The notes beneath the pieces are model-generated. The model worked only from the letters and a program-made list of their open reading frames with translations, did not search any database and was not told the DNA's origin. Below, piece after piece: positions 16,731 through 25,774 of a DNA stretch of 64,000 bases; position 1 is the stretch's first letter; the number at the start of each line of letters is the position of its first letter. The translations under genes and the position numbers were made by a program. Origin of the DNA: Streptomyces cyaneofuscatus (GTDB lineage: Bacteria; Actinomycetota; Actinomycetes; Streptomycetales; Streptomycetaceae); the NCBI RefSeq assembly GCF_000718135.1, contig NZ_JOEM01000019.1:1-64000 (forward strand), read 5' to 3'.

Positions 16731-17603
16731 GTGAGCACTTCGCAGATCACCTTCCTCAAGGGTCACGGCACCGAGAACGACTTCGTGATCGTCCCCGACC
16801 CGGACAACGCCCTCGCGCTGCCCGCGTCTGTCGTCGCCCGGATCTGCGACCGCCGGGCCGGTATCGGCGGGGACGGCCTGCTGCACGTCGTCCGCTCCGC
16901 GGCCCACCCCGAGGCCCAGGACATGGCCGCCGAGGCCGAGTGGTTCATGGACTACCGCAACGCGGACGGCTCGATCGCCGAGATGTGCGGCAACGGGGTG
17001 CGCGTCTTCGCTCACCACCTCCAGCGCGCGGGCCTCGTCGAGCAGGGCGGCCTCGCCGTCGCCACCCGGGGCGGCGTCAAGCAGGTCCACCTCGCCAAGG
17101 ACGGCGACATCACCGTCTCCATGGGGCGCGCCCTGCTGCCCGAGGCGAGCGCCACGGTCGCCGTCGGGGAGCGCAGCTGGCCATCCCGCAACGTCAACAT
17201 GGGCAACCCGCACGCCGTCGCCTTCGTCGACGACCTCGCCCACGCCGGCGACCTGCTCTCAGCCCCTCCGGTCACGCCCGCCGCGGTCTACCCCGACGGC
17301 GTCAACGTCGAGTTCGTCGTCGACCGGGGCCCCCGCCACGTCGCCATGCGCGTCCACGAGCGCGGCTCCGGCGAGACCCGCTCCTGCGGCACCGGCGCCT
17401 GCGCGGTGGCCGTCGCCACCGCCCGCCGGGACGGCAGGGACCCGGCGGTGACCGGGCTCCCCGCGACGTACCGGGTGGATCTCCCCGGCGGCACCCTGAC
17501 CATCACCGAGCACCCGGACGGTTCGGTCGACATGACCGGCGCCGCCGTGATCGTCGCCGAGGGCACCATCGACCCGGCCTGGCTGGAAACGGTCGTCGGC
17601 TGA
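16731..17603 (+). CDS. dapF: Diaminopimelate epimerase DapF
   Basis: 290-residue enzyme that converts LL- to meso-diaminopimelate for lysine and peptidoglycan synthesis. (Streptomyces walls contain the LL-form, so its product mainly serves lysine synthesis.) The catalytic Cys pair is visible: AEMCGNGVRVFAHHL (near residue 86) and RSCGTGACAVAVA (near 219). FLKGHGTENDFV at the N-terminus is the family signature. I chose GTG 16731; the open frame extends upstream to 16638 but overlaps the previous gene. Confidence 0.96.
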   Translation: MSTSQITFLKGHGTENDFVIVPDPDNALALPASVVARICDRRAGIGGDGLLHVVRSAAHPEAQDMAAEAEWFMDYRNADGSIAEMCGNGVRVFAHHLQRAGLVEQGGLAVATRGGVKQVHLAKDGDITVSMGRALLPEASATVAVGERSWPSRNVNMGNPHAVAFVDDLAHAGDLLSAPPVTPAAVYPDGVNVEFVVDRGPRHVAMRVHERGSGETRSCGTGACAVAVATARRDGRDPAVTGLPATYRVDLPGGTLTITEHPDGSVDMTGAAVIVAEGTIDPAWLETVVG

Positions 17604-17633
17604 CCGGCAAGCACGCTCCAGGGTCCCCTCCTC

Positions 17634-17679
17634 GAAACGGTGATCGGTCCGAGCTTCGCTCGAATGGGTGATCCGTTTC
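17634..17679 (+). terminator. Stem-loop after dapF
   Basis: A tight hairpin CGAGC-TTC-GCTCG (17650-17662) is enclosed by imperfect complementary flanks (GAAACGG...CGTTTC). It starts 30 nt after the dapF stop. Confidence 0.55.
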
Positions 17680-17791
17680 ACGCTGGGCGAGAGGCGGACT
17701 GCGCCACGTGGTGGGGTCGATAGCATCAAGCACCGGCCCGGAGAAGCGACCGCCTCTCCCCACCGCCGGTCGACGTCGCCGGAGGTGCCCC

Positions 17792-19924
17792 ATGAGTGCA
17801 GAGGCCGCCGATCCCGCCGCTGTGCCGCGCAGGCGGAGCCGGCCCCGGATCGATCTGCGCAGGCTGGGCCGGGTGGCGCTGCTCGGCCCCGTCCCCCGTG
17901 ACCGGCTGCCCGACGCCATCGGCCATGTCGCCGAGGCGCACCGCGCCCACCATCCCGACGCCGACCTGGCCATCCTCCACCGCGCCTACGTCCTCGCGGA
18001 GTCCTCGCACCGGGGCCAGATGCGCAAGAGCGGCGAGCCGTACATCACGCACCCGCTCGCCGTCACCCTGATCCTCGCCGAGCTCGGCGCCGAGACCACC
18101 ACGTTGACCGCCTCCCTCCTCCACGACACCGTGGAGGACACCGAGGTGACCCTCGATCAGGTACGGGAGCAGTTCGGCGAAGAGGTCTGCTATCTCGTCG
18201 ACGGCGTCACCAAACTCGAAAAGGTCGACTACGGCGCCGCCGCCGAGCCCGAGACCTTCCGCAAGATGCTCGTCGCCACCGGCAACGACGTCCGGGTCAT
18301 GTCGATCAAGCTCGCGGACCGGCTGCACAACATGCGCACCCTCACCGTGATGCGCCCCGAGAAGCAGGCCCGGATCGCCAAGGTCACCCGCGATGTCCTC
18401 ATCCCGCTGGCCGAACGGCTCGGCGTCCAGGCGCTCAAGACCGAGCTGGAGGACCTGGTCTTCGCGATCCTCGACCCCGAGGAGTACGAGGACACCCGCG
18501 CCCTCATCGCCGGCGTGACGGGCGAGAGCGATCCCCTGGCCCCCATCGCCGAATGTGTCCGGGCGACGCTCCGGGAAGCGGGCATCAGCGCCGAAGTCCT
18601 CATCAGGCCGCGCCACTTCGTCTCCGTGCACCGGGTCCGCAGGAAACGCGGCGAGCTGCGCCCCACCGACTTCGGCCGGCTGCTCGTCCTGGTCGGCGAG
18701 GACGCCGACTGCTACGCGGTCCTCGGTGAGCTGCACACCTGCTTCACCCCGGTGATCTCCGAGTTCAAGGATTTCATCGCCGCCCCCAAGTTCAACCTGT
18801 ACCAGTCGCTGCACACCGCCGTCGTCGGCCCCGAGGGCGCCGTCGCCGAAGTCCTCATCCGTACGCACCGGATGCACAAGGTCGCCGAGGCGGGCGTCGT
18901 CGCCCTGGGCAACCCGTACGCCCACGACCCCACCGCCGCCCAGCAGGCCGAACCGTCCGACGAGCGCGCCGACCCGACCCGGCCCGGCTGGCTCTCCCGG
19001 CTGCTGGACTGGCAGGAGTCCGCCACCGACCCCGACACGTTCTGGACCACCCTGCGCGCCGACCTCGCCCAGGACCGCGAGATCACCGTGTTCGGCACCG
19101 ACGGCAGGACCCTCGGCCTGCCCGCCGGGGCCAGCTGCGTCGACGCCGCGTATGCCCAGCACGGGGAGCGGGCGCACACCTGCATCGGAGCCAGGGTCAA
19201 CGGCCGCCTTGCCACCCTCTCCACCGTCCTCAGCGACGGCGACACCGTGCAACTGCTGCTCGCCCAGGACACCGCCTCCGGCCCGTCGCCCGAGTGGCTG
19301 GACCACGCCCGCACCCCCGCCGCCCGCATCGCGATCACCGGCTGGCTCTCCGCCCACCCCGACGCCCCGGGCCCCGAGGCCGAGGGCCCCGCGGAACCGG
19401 CCGCCGACGGCCCGCAGCCCATCGCACCCGCCCGCACCCGGTCCGGCGGGCGCGCCGCCAACATCGTCGTCGACGGCCCGGAGAGCCCCACCCGCCTGGC
19501 CGGCTGCTGTACGCCGGTGCCCCCGGACGAGGTGGTCGGCATCGTGGTCCGGGGTGGCGCCGTCACCGTGCACCGCCAGGAGTGTCCCGCCGTCGCCCGG
19601 ATGCGGGAGATCGGCCGCGCCCCCGTCGCGGCCCGCTGGCGCGACGAGGACGGCGGACGCGACACCGCCGCCTGCCGCGTCACGCTCGTCGCCGAGTCCT
19701 TCGGGCGCCCCAGGCTGCTGGCCGACCTCACCGAGGCGATCGCCACGGCCGACGCGGCCATCGTCTCCGCCACCGTGGAGCCCCCCAGCGAACAGCGCGT
19801 CCGGCACACCTACACCCTCCAGCTCCCCGACGCCGCCGGACTGCCCGCCCTGATGCGGGCCATGCGCGATGTCGCCGGGGTCTACGACGTCAGCCGCGCC
19901 CAGCACCCCGCCGCCACCGGCTGA
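17792..19924 (+). CDS. rshA: RelA/SpoT-family (p)ppGpp hydrolase/synthetase homologue
   Basis: 710-residue long RSH protein; it corresponds by position to S. coelicolor RshA, the second RSH besides RelA. The HD hydrolase domain is intact: SGEPYITHP (near 85), LLHDTVEDT (near 110), KLADRLHNMRTL (near 175). The synthetase domain (about 255-360) is divergent: GRPKHxYSIxxKM is IRPRHFVSVHRVRRKR, the xDDIxDLVGIR segment is RPTDFGRLLVL, and AExGIAAHW is AEAGVVALG. TGS (about 430-490), a Cys-containing RIS/zinc-finger segment (LAGCCTPV) and an ACT domain (about 630-705) follow. ATG 17792 has GGAGG 6 nt upstream. Mainly a hydrolase by inference. Confidence 0.88.
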   Translation: MSAEAADPAAVPRRRSRPRIDLRRLGRVALLGPVPRDRLPDAIGHVAEAHRAHHPDADLAILHRAYVLAESSHRGQMRKSGEPYITHPLAVTLILAELGAETTTLTASLLHDTVEDTEVTLDQVREQFGEEVCYLVDGVTKLEKVDYGAAAEPETFRKMLVATGNDVRVMSIKLADRLHNMRTLTVMRPEKQARIAKVTRDVLIPLAERLGVQALKTELEDLVFAILDPEEYEDTRALIAGVTGESDPLAPIAECVRATLREAGISAEVLIRPRHFVSVHRVRRKRGELRPTDFGRLLVLVGEDADCYAVLGELHTCFTPVISEFKDFIAAPKFNLYQSLHTAVVGPEGAVAEVLIRTHRMHKVAEAGVVALGNPYAHDPTAAQQAEPSDERADPTRPGWLSRLLDWQESATDPDTFWTTLRADLAQDREITVFGTDGRTLGLPAGASCVDAAYAQHGERAHTCIGARVNGRLATLSTVLSDGDTVQLLLAQDTASGPSPEWLDHARTPAARIAITGWLSAHPDAPGPEAEGPAEPAADGPQPIAPARTRSGGRAANIVVDGPESPTRLAGCCTPVPPDEVVGIVVRGGAVTVHRQECPAVARMREIGRAPVAARWRDEDGGRDTAACRVTLVAESFGRPRLLADLTEAIATADAAIVSATVEPPSEQRVRHTYTLQLPDAAGLPALMRAMRDVAGVYDVSRAQHPAATG

Positions 19925-19951
19925 GGGCCGCCCCGGAGAGACCGCCCCGTT

Positions 19952-19979
19952 CGGGTGGTGCGGCGCGCGGCACCACCCG
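19952..19979 (+). terminator. Terminator after the RSH gene
   Basis: Perfect 10-bp inverted repeat CGGGTGGTGC / GCACCACCCG, 8-nt loop, 28 nt past the stop codon. Confidence 0.75.
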
Positions 19980-20009
19980 GAGAGCGCCCGGCGCTGATAG
20001 CCGTAGTCC

Positions 20010-21464
20010 ATGCCGCACCTCTCCCGCCGCCTGCGGGCCGCCCTCCTGGCCACCGCGTCGCTCACCCTCGTCGCCGCCGCCCTGCCCGACCCCGAGCCGC
20101 TCGGCATCGGTGACCGGCTCTTCCCTGAGCTGGGCAACCCCGGCTACGACGTCCTCTCGTACGACATCGCCTTCACGTACCACGGCAGCAACACCAAGCC
20201 CCTGGACGCCGTCACCAAGATCAGGGCCCGTACCACCGCACCGCTGGAGCGGATCAACCTCGACTTCGCCCGGGGCACCGTGCAGGGCGTCGAGGTCGAC
20301 GGGCGGGCCGCCGACTTCGGCAGCAAGAACGAGGACCTGGTGATCCAGGCCCCCCGCCGTCTCCCCGCAGGCGCCCCCCTGAACATCACCGTCCGGCACA
20401 CCAGCGACCCGTCCGGGACCTCGGGCAACGGCGGCTGGATCCGTACCGCCGACGGCCTCGCCATGGCCAACCAGGCCGACGCCGCCCACCGGGTCTTCCC
20501 CAGCAACGACCACCCCTCGGACAAGGCGCACTTCACCTTCCGCATCACCGCGCCCAAGGACCTCACGGCCGTCGCGGGCGGGCTGCCCGCCGGCCACACC
20601 CGTAACGGCGCCACCACCACCTGGACCTACCGCACCCAGCACCCCATGGCCACCGAGCTCGCCCAGGTCTCCATCGGCCGCTCCCACGTCCACCACCACA
20701 CCGGACCGCACGGCCTGCCGCTGCGCGACGTCGTCCCCACCGCCGACCGCGAGAAGCTGGAGCCCTGGCTGAAGAAGACCCCCGCCCAGCTGGAGTGGAT
20801 GGAGCGGCGCGTCGGCCGCTACCCCTTCGAGACGTACGGGGTCCTCGTCGCCGACAGCCGCATCGGCTTCGCGCTGGAGACCCAGACCATCTCGCTCTTC
20901 GGCAGGTCCCTCTTCACCGAGCCCGCCTATCCCGAGTGGTACGTCGACTCCGTCATGGTCCACGAGCTGGCCCACCAGTGGTTCGGCAACAGCGTCTCGC
21001 CCGCCTCCTGGTCCGACCTCTGGCTCAACGAGGGGCACGCCAGCTGGTACGAGGCCCTGTACGCGGAGGAGAACGGCGGAGGGACGCTGGAGCGGCGGAT
21101 GCGCGAGGCGTACAAGCTCTCCGACGGCTGGCGGGCGGACGGCGGCCCGCCGGCGCGCCCGGACACCCCCGCCGAGGGCGAGAAGCTGAGCCTCTTCCGC
21201 CCGGTCGTCTACGACGGCAGCGCCTTGGTCCTCTACGCCCTGCGCCAGGAGATCGGTGCGGCCGCCTTCGACCGGCTGCAGCGCGCCTGGGTCCGCGTCC
21301 ACCGGGACGGTACGGCGACCACCGCGGACTTCACCCGGCTGGCTTCCGGCATCGCGGGACGGGATCTGACCCCCTTCTTCGAGGAGTGGCTGTACGGGAA
21401 GAAGACCCCGGCGATGCCCGGCCACCCCGACTGGCGTGCGGCCGAGCCCGCTGCCACCCCCTGA
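20010..21464 (+). CDS. Secreted M1-family metallopeptidase
   Basis: 484-residue zinc peptidase. A signal peptide is predicted at residues 1-~25 (LSRRLRAALLATASLTLVAAALP). The zinc site is HELAH at ~317-321, followed after exactly 18 residues by the third ligand Glu in WLNEGHASW. The usual GAMEN substrate motif is replaced by FALETQTISLFG, as in the shorter actinobacterial M1 group. It ends near residue 484, so the C-terminal helical domain of full-length PepN (~870 residues) is absent. Probably acts outside the cell on peptides. No clear ribosome site is seen. Confidence 0.9.
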   Translation: MPHLSRRLRAALLATASLTLVAAALPDPEPLGIGDRLFPELGNPGYDVLSYDIAFTYHGSNTKPLDAVTKIRARTTAPLERINLDFARGTVQGVEVDGRAADFGSKNEDLVIQAPRRLPAGAPLNITVRHTSDPSGTSGNGGWIRTADGLAMANQADAAHRVFPSNDHPSDKAHFTFRITAPKDLTAVAGGLPAGHTRNGATTTWTYRTQHPMATELAQVSIGRSHVHHHTGPHGLPLRDVVPTADREKLEPWLKKTPAQLEWMERRVGRYPFETYGVLVADSRIGFALETQTISLFGRSLFTEPAYPEWYVDSVMVHELAHQWFGNSVSPASWSDLWLNEGHASWYEALYAEENGGGTLERRMREAYKLSDGWRADGGPPARPDTPAEGEKLSLFRPVVYDGSALVLYALRQEIGAAAFDRLQRAWVRVHRDGTATTADFTRLASGIAGRDLTPFFEEWLYGKKTPAMPGHPDWRAAEPAATP

Positions 21465-21625
21465 GGGCGGGGGAAAACCCCAGTGACGGGCCCGGTGGGG
21501 CCGTGCCACTATCGACACGTCTCCACGGCGGACCGCACCGGAGTCCCGGCGGGAATGATCGGGAATCATCCGGACAGGTCACACGTTGTGACTAACGTAA
21601 AGACTTCTATCGACGTAAGGATCCA

Positions 21626-23146
21626 ATGACCTCCTCTTCTTCCCTTCCCCAGGACGCGCAGGACGCGCAGAGCGCCACGGAGAACATCCCCGAGAGCCTC
21701 ACCGAGAGCCTTCGGGCCGACGCCCTGATGGAAGAGGACGTCGCCTGGAGCCAGGAGATCGACGGAGCGCGCGACGGCGACCAGCTGGACCGCTCCGAGC
21801 GTGCCGCCCTGCGGCGCGTCGCCGGTCTCTCGACGGAGCTCGAGGACGTCACCGAGGTCGAGTACCGACAGCTGCGCCTGGAGCGCGTCGTGCTGGTCGG
21901 TGTCTGGACCTCGGGGACGGTGCGTGACGCCGAGATCTCCCTCGCGGAGCTCGCCGCCCTCGCCGAGACGGCGGGCGCACAGGTCCTGGACGCGGTGTAC
22001 CAGCGGCGCGACAAGCCCGACCCGGCGACCTACATCGGTTCCGGCAAGGCGCTGCAGCTGCGGGACATCGTCCTCGAATCCGGGGCGGACACCGTCATCT
22101 GCGACGGTGAGCTCAGCCCGGGCCAGCTGATCCATCTGGAAGACGTCGTCAAGGTGAAGGTGGTCGACCGGACCGCCCTCATCCTCGACATCTTCGCCCA
22201 GCACGCGAAGTCCCGTGAGGGCAAGGCGCAGGTCTCGCTGGCGCAGATGCAGTACATGCTGCCGCGCCTGCGAGGCTGGGGCCAGTCGCTCTCCCGACAG
22301 ATGGGCGGCGCCGGTTCCGGCGGCGGTGGCGGCATGGCCACCCGTGGTCCCGGTGAGACCAAGATCGAGACGGACCGGCGGCGGATCCGCGAGAAGATGG
22401 CGAAGATGCGCCGGGAGATCGCGGAGATGAAGACCGGCCGCGAGATCAAGCGCCAGGAGCGCAAGCGCAACAAGGTGCCCTCCGTCGCTATCGCCGGATA
22501 CACCAACGCCGGAAAGTCCTCGCTGCTCAACCGTCTCACCGGAGCCGGTGTCCTGGTGGAGAACGCCCTGTTCGCCACCCTGGACCCGACCGTGCGCCGG
22601 GCCGAGACACCGAGCGGCCGGATCTACACCCTCGCCGACACCGTCGGGTTCGTACGGCACCTGCCGCACCACCTCGTCGAGGCGTTCCGCTCCACCATGG
22701 AGGAGGTCGGCGAGTCCGATCTCATCCTGCACGTGGTGGACGGCTCGCACCCGGTGCCCGAGGAGCAGCTCGCCGCGGTGCGCGAGGTCATCCGGGACGT
22801 CGGCGCGGTGAACGTGCGCGAGATCGTCGTGATCAACAAGGCGGACGCGGCGGACCCGCTGGTCCTCCAGCGGCTGCTGCGCAACGAGAAGTACGCGATC
22901 GCCGTCTCGGCCCGGACCGGCGCCGGGATCGACGAGCTGCTCGCGCTCATCGACGCCGAGCTGCCGCGCCCGTCCGTCGAGATCGAGGTGCTCGTGCCGT
23001 ACATCCAGGGGGCGCTGGTCTCCCGGGTGCACGCCGAGGGTGAGGTCCTCTCCGAGGAGCACACCGCCGAGGGCACCCTGCTCAAGGCCCAGGTCCACGA
23101 GGAACTGGCGGCGGAGCTGGGGACGTTCGTCCCCGCCGCGCACTGA
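21626..23146 (+). CDS. hflX: GTPase HflX
   Basis: 506-residue ribosome-associated GTPase that splits stalled or heat-damaged 70S ribosomes. The N-terminal HflX domain includes DPATYIGSGKALQLRDIV and a Gly-rich loop (GGAGSGGGGGMATRGPGETKIETDRRRI) before a coiled coil (to ~270). The G domain has G1 GYTNAGKSSL (~290), G2 DPTVRR, G3 DTVGFVRHLP and G4 NKAD (~404). The first ~75 residues are an acidic, unconserved extension. AAGGA lies 4 nt before the ATG. It is monocistronic, with a strong hairpin downstream. Confidence 0.95.
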   Translation: MTSSSSLPQDAQDAQSATENIPESLTESLRADALMEEDVAWSQEIDGARDGDQLDRSERAALRRVAGLSTELEDVTEVEYRQLRLERVVLVGVWTSGTVRDAEISLAELAALAETAGAQVLDAVYQRRDKPDPATYIGSGKALQLRDIVLESGADTVICDGELSPGQLIHLEDVVKVKVVDRTALILDIFAQHAKSREGKAQVSLAQMQYMLPRLRGWGQSLSRQMGGAGSGGGGGMATRGPGETKIETDRRRIREKMAKMRREIAEMKTGREIKRQERKRNKVPSVAIAGYTNAGKSSLLNRLTGAGVLVENALFATLDPTVRRAETPSGRIYTLADTVGFVRHLPHHLVEAFRSTMEEVGESDLILHVVDGSHPVPEEQLAAVREVIRDVGAVNVREIVVINKADAADPLVLQRLLRNEKYAIAVSARTGAGIDELLALIDAELPRPSVEIEVLVPYIQGALVSRVHAEGEVLSEEHTAEGTLLKAQVHEELAAELGTFVPAAH

Positions 23147-23189
23147 TCACCGCACGGCGCAGGCCGTGATCACCGCACGGCACAGGCTG
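23144..23189 (+). repeat. Tandem 23-bp duplication at the hflX 3' end
   Basis: Two 23-nt copies (23144-23166 and 23167-23189), starting TGATCACCGCACGGC, differ at two positions. The first copy contains the hflX stop codon. Likely a local slippage duplication. Confidence 0.8.
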
Positions 23190-23196
23190 TGTCCAA

Positions 23197-23228
23197 GACG
23201 CCCGACCGGGACCTCCCGGCCGGGCGTC
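23197..23228. terminator. Terminator between convergent hflX and the ATPase gene
   Basis: 14-nt arms GACGCCCGACCGGG / CCCGGCCGGGCGTC with one mismatch and a 4-nt loop (23197-23210 and 23215-23228). The right end overlaps the stop of the minus-strand gene. Confidence 0.75.
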
Positions 23229-23676
23229 AGCCGTTCCCGGGGTCCTCATGCCCTGCCGCGGCGGACTGCTCGTACCCCGGGGGCACGAAGCAGGCGGTCA
23301 CGGTCTTGCCCTCCCGCTGCGGATGGTGCTGCCAGCTGTCGGCCAGCGCGTCGACGATGGCCATGCCCCGGCCGCCGAGTGCGCCGGGGTCACTGTCGCG
23401 CTGCGTGGGCGGTTGCGGACTGGAGTCGTGGACGCTGACGTGCAGGCACGTGCTGTCCCACGTCAGGACGAGCTGGGCGTCGCTGTGCGCGTGTTTGTGC
23501 GCGTTGGTGATGAGCTCGGAGACGGTGAGGAGCACCGAATCCACGGTGTCGGGCTCCTCCCTGGCCCACTCCAGGCTCTGCAGGTGCTCGCGCGCCCAGT
23601 CTCGCCCCGCTCGCACTCCCTGGGAGACGGGGAAGGACTGCGCCCACCCCACCGCCCGCAATGTGGAATCGCTCAT
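23227..23676 (-). CDS. Anti-sigma-factor-type ATP-binding protein (RsbW-like)
   Basis: 149-residue HATPase_c protein of the RsbW/SpoIIAB-like serine kinase group that is greatly expanded in Streptomyces. The N-box is LLTVSELITNAHKHAHS, the G1-type motif is LHVSVHDSSPQPP, and the G2 motif is GGRGMAIVDALADSW. Such proteins sequester sigma factors or phosphorylate anti-anti-sigma partners; no sigma or anti-anti-sigma gene is adjacent, so the target is unknown. I chose ATG 23676 because GAGAGG lies 7 nt upstream; another ATG sits two codons earlier. The long open frame upstream of it is not coding. Confidence 0.85.
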   Translation of the reverse strand: MSDSTLRAVGWAQSFPVSQGVRAGRDWAREHLQSLEWAREEPDTVDSVLLTVSELITNAHKHAHSDAQLVLTWDSTCLHVSVHDSSPQPPTQRDSDPGALGGRGMAIVDALADSWQHHPQREGKTVTACFVPPGYEQSAAAGHEDPGNG

Positions 23677-23850
23677 TGCCATGCCTCTCGGTCGTGGCCG
23701 CACGGGATCCGGCGCCAAGTGCCTTCCGTGTACCCGCCGGAACGCGGAACACCGTGCCGCCCGAGCCGCGGCCCGTCCGGGACGTGGCGGTGATTGGAGG
23801 GCCGGGCACCGGGCACACGACGGCAGCACCCATCCCACGAGGAGGAAATC

Positions 23851-24093
23851 ATGATGATCGTCGGAATAGTCGCTGTCTGTGTCGTTCTGGCCGTACTGGC
23901 CTTCCTGGTCCCCAGGTTCTCGCGTCATCCGGAGCGCGGTACCCAGCGCACGCTCGGCCTGGGCTCCCGCGCGGGCAGCAAGGCGCCGGGGCCGCTGGGC
24001 CGGCTCTTCAGCAAGCCGTTCCGCAGCAGCTCCAAGGCGGTCGGCCGCAGCGGCTCGGCCGGTCGGCGTGCTCGTGGCCACATGCCGTTCTGA
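23851..24093 (+). CDS. Small single-pass membrane protein (DUF6411-like)
   Basis: 80 residues. An N-terminal helix MMIVGIVAVCVVLAVLAFLV spans the membrane; the rest is strongly basic (RFSRHPERGTQRTLGLGSRAGSKAPGPLGRLFSKPFRSSSKAVGRSG...) and probably cytoplasmic. GGAGG lies 5 nt upstream of ATG 23851. I recall highly similar small proteins in many Streptomyces, grouped as DUF6411; the function is unknown. Divergent from the RsbW-like gene. Confidence 0.75.
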   Translation: MMIVGIVAVCVVLAVLAFLVPRFSRHPERGTQRTLGLGSRAGSKAPGPLGRLFSKPFRSSSKAVGRSGSAGRRARGHMPF

Positions 24094-24151
24094 CGGCGTG
24101 CGCCCGTACGCCCTCACGCCGGTGGCCGTGCCCGTCGGGCACCATGGCCGG

Positions 24152-24502
24152 ATGGACGCCGATCAGCCGGAGCGGACCCCCGACGGCCGGTACATCGTGG
24201 TGAAGGGCCGCCGTTGGCGGGCCACCGATCCGGAGATCCCCGAAGACGTCGCCGCCGCTCTGCGCCGTCACCTCATGGCGGCTCGGCGAGGGGTGGCCGC
24301 CTCGCACCGGAACCAGGACCCGGCGGCCGAGAAGCTGGCCCGGAGCCGGGTGCACACGGCCAAGGTTGCCCTCGGCGAACGCGGCACCCCCTGGTGGGAG
24401 CAGTCCCTCGCCGAGCGGCGCCGCCGCTGGGAGGACGGGGCCGCGGAACTCGACGCCGCCGGGGAGCCCGGGCGGCGAACCGCCCGGCCGGCCGACGGAT
24501 GA
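24152..24502 (+). CDS. Conserved hypothetical protein, charged and helical
   Basis: 116 residues beginning MDADQPERTPDGRYIVVKGRRWRATDPEIPEDVAAALRRHLMAARRGV. A short beta region is followed by charged helices rich in Arg/Ala/Glu and a Pro/Arg tail. No membrane segment, signal or catalytic motif is visible. The start is uncertain because no good ribosome site precedes ATG 24152; upstream in-frame GTG codons exist. Similar streptomycete proteins have sometimes been labelled as Tol-like transporters, which nothing in this sequence supports. Confidence 0.65.
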   Translation: MDADQPERTPDGRYIVVKGRRWRATDPEIPEDVAAALRRHLMAARRGVAASHRNQDPAAEKLARSRVHTAKVALGERGTPWWEQSLAERRRRWEDGAAELDAAGEPGRRTARPADG

Positions 24503-24519
24503 GTCGGCCGCCCGGGCGG
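24480..24519. terminator. Hairpin between convergent genes
   Basis: 16-nt arms (24480-24495 and 24504-24519) pair with one mismatch around an 8-nt loop that contains the stop codon of the plus-strand gene. Confidence 0.65.
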
Positions 24520-24550
24520 GAAAGAGCCTTGCCGGGCCTCGTACGACGTC

Positions 24551-25774
24551 CTACTGGCCCGCGTACTTCTCACTGACCGCGCGGTAGACGCCCTCGGCCT
24601 CCTTGCCGAGCCGGGGACCGGCCAGCCAGCCCGCCGAGACCGGGCCGATCGAGGTGTTCGACACCAGGGCGGGCTGCCCGTCCGAGCCGGTCGCGACCCA
24701 GCCGCCACCGGAGGAGCCACCGGTCATCGTGCAGCCGATGCGGTACATCGTCGGCTCGTCCTGGCGGACCGAGAGGCGGCCCGGCTTGTCCTTGCACCGG
24801 AGGAGCTTCTGGCCGTCGTACGGCGGCGCGGCCGGGTAGCCGGTGGCCGTCATGTCCGCGATCTCCGGTACGGCGGGGGCGTCGAAGTCGACCGCCAGCG
24901 CCGAACCGACCGTCTCCTCCAGCGACTTGCCCGTCGACCCCTTCTCCGGCGTCACATGCAGCACCGCGAAGTCGTACGGGGCGCCCTGCCCGCCGGTCGC
25001 CGCACCCTGGGCGATCCACTGCTCGGAGGTCTGGGCCCACCGGCCCCACCACACGCCGTAGGGCGCGACCTTCTCCTTGGGGGCGGTCTCCAGCTCCGCC
25101 GCGGAGAGGTTGTCGTTGTTGTACGACGGGACGAAGGCGATGTTGCGGTACCAGCCGCCCGCCTTGCCGGCGTGCACACAGTGCCCGGCGGTCCACACCA
25201 TGTTGGACTTGCCCGGGTTCGCCGGGTCCTTCACCACGGTCGCGGAACAGACCATCGGGCCCTTGGGACCGTCGAAGAGGAGCTTCCCGGCCTCCGGCGC
25301 GTTGTCGTGGTACGGCGTCGCGACATCGGCCGCCTGGACGGGGGCGGGCGTCGGGTCCGTCACACCGTCGTCACCGGAGATGTCGTTGTCGACCGGGTTC
25401 TCCGGGGGCTTGTCGGCCTCCCGCATCCGGTCCGGGTCCCAGAGGTCCTCGATGATCGGGTTGACGAAGTCCTGGGCCTCACGCAGCCACTGGTCCTTGT
25501 CCCAGTTCTTCCACTCGCCGTCCCGCCACTTGTCCGGGTCGATCCCGTGCTCCTTGAGCCGGTCCTTGAGATCGTCCGGAATCGTGATCTTGCCGTCGGC
25601 CTGGCCGGCCGGGGCGCTGGGCGTCGTACCGCCCGCGTTGTCCTCCTCCGGACCGCAGGCGGTGGCGGTGAGCGTCAGGACGGCGACGGCCGCCGTCGCG
25701 GCGAGCACACCGGAAGGCATGCGCCGTACGCGCCTGCCGCGGCGTGCGGTGTCGGTCGGGCGAATGGGTCGCAT
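24551..25774 (-). CDS. Lipoprotein trypsin-like serine peptidase
   Basis: 407-residue exported protease. The signal is lipoprotein type: basic start, hydrophobic core, lipobox LTATAC with Cys near residue 40. The catalytic triad is visible as VWTAGHCVHAG (His ~195), YDFAVLHV (Asp ~267) and CTMTGGSSGGGWV (Ser ~353). A ~120-residue acidic Trp-rich segment (DKWRDGEWKNWDKDQWLREA) sits between the lipid anchor and the protease domain. I chose ATG 25774 because GGGGGA lies 6 nt upstream. The substrate is unknown. Confidence 0.85.
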   Translation of the reverse strand: MRPIRPTDTARRGRRVRRMPSGVLAATAAVAVLTLTATACGPEEDNAGGTTPSAPAGQADGKITIPDDLKDRLKEHGIDPDKWRDGEWKNWDKDQWLREAQDFVNPIIEDLWDPDRMREADKPPENPVDNDISGDDGVTDPTPAPVQAADVATPYHDNAPEAGKLLFDGPKGPMVCSATVVKDPANPGKSNMVWTAGHCVHAGKAGGWYRNIAFVPSYNNDNLSAAELETAPKEKVAPYGVWWGRWAQTSEQWIAQGAATGGQGAPYDFAVLHVTPEKGSTGKSLEETVGSALAVDFDAPAVPEIADMTATGYPAAPPYDGQKLLRCKDKPGRLSVRQDEPTMYRIGCTMTGGSSGGGWVATGSDGQPALVSNTSIGPVSAGWLAGPRLGKEAEGVYRAVSEKYAGQ

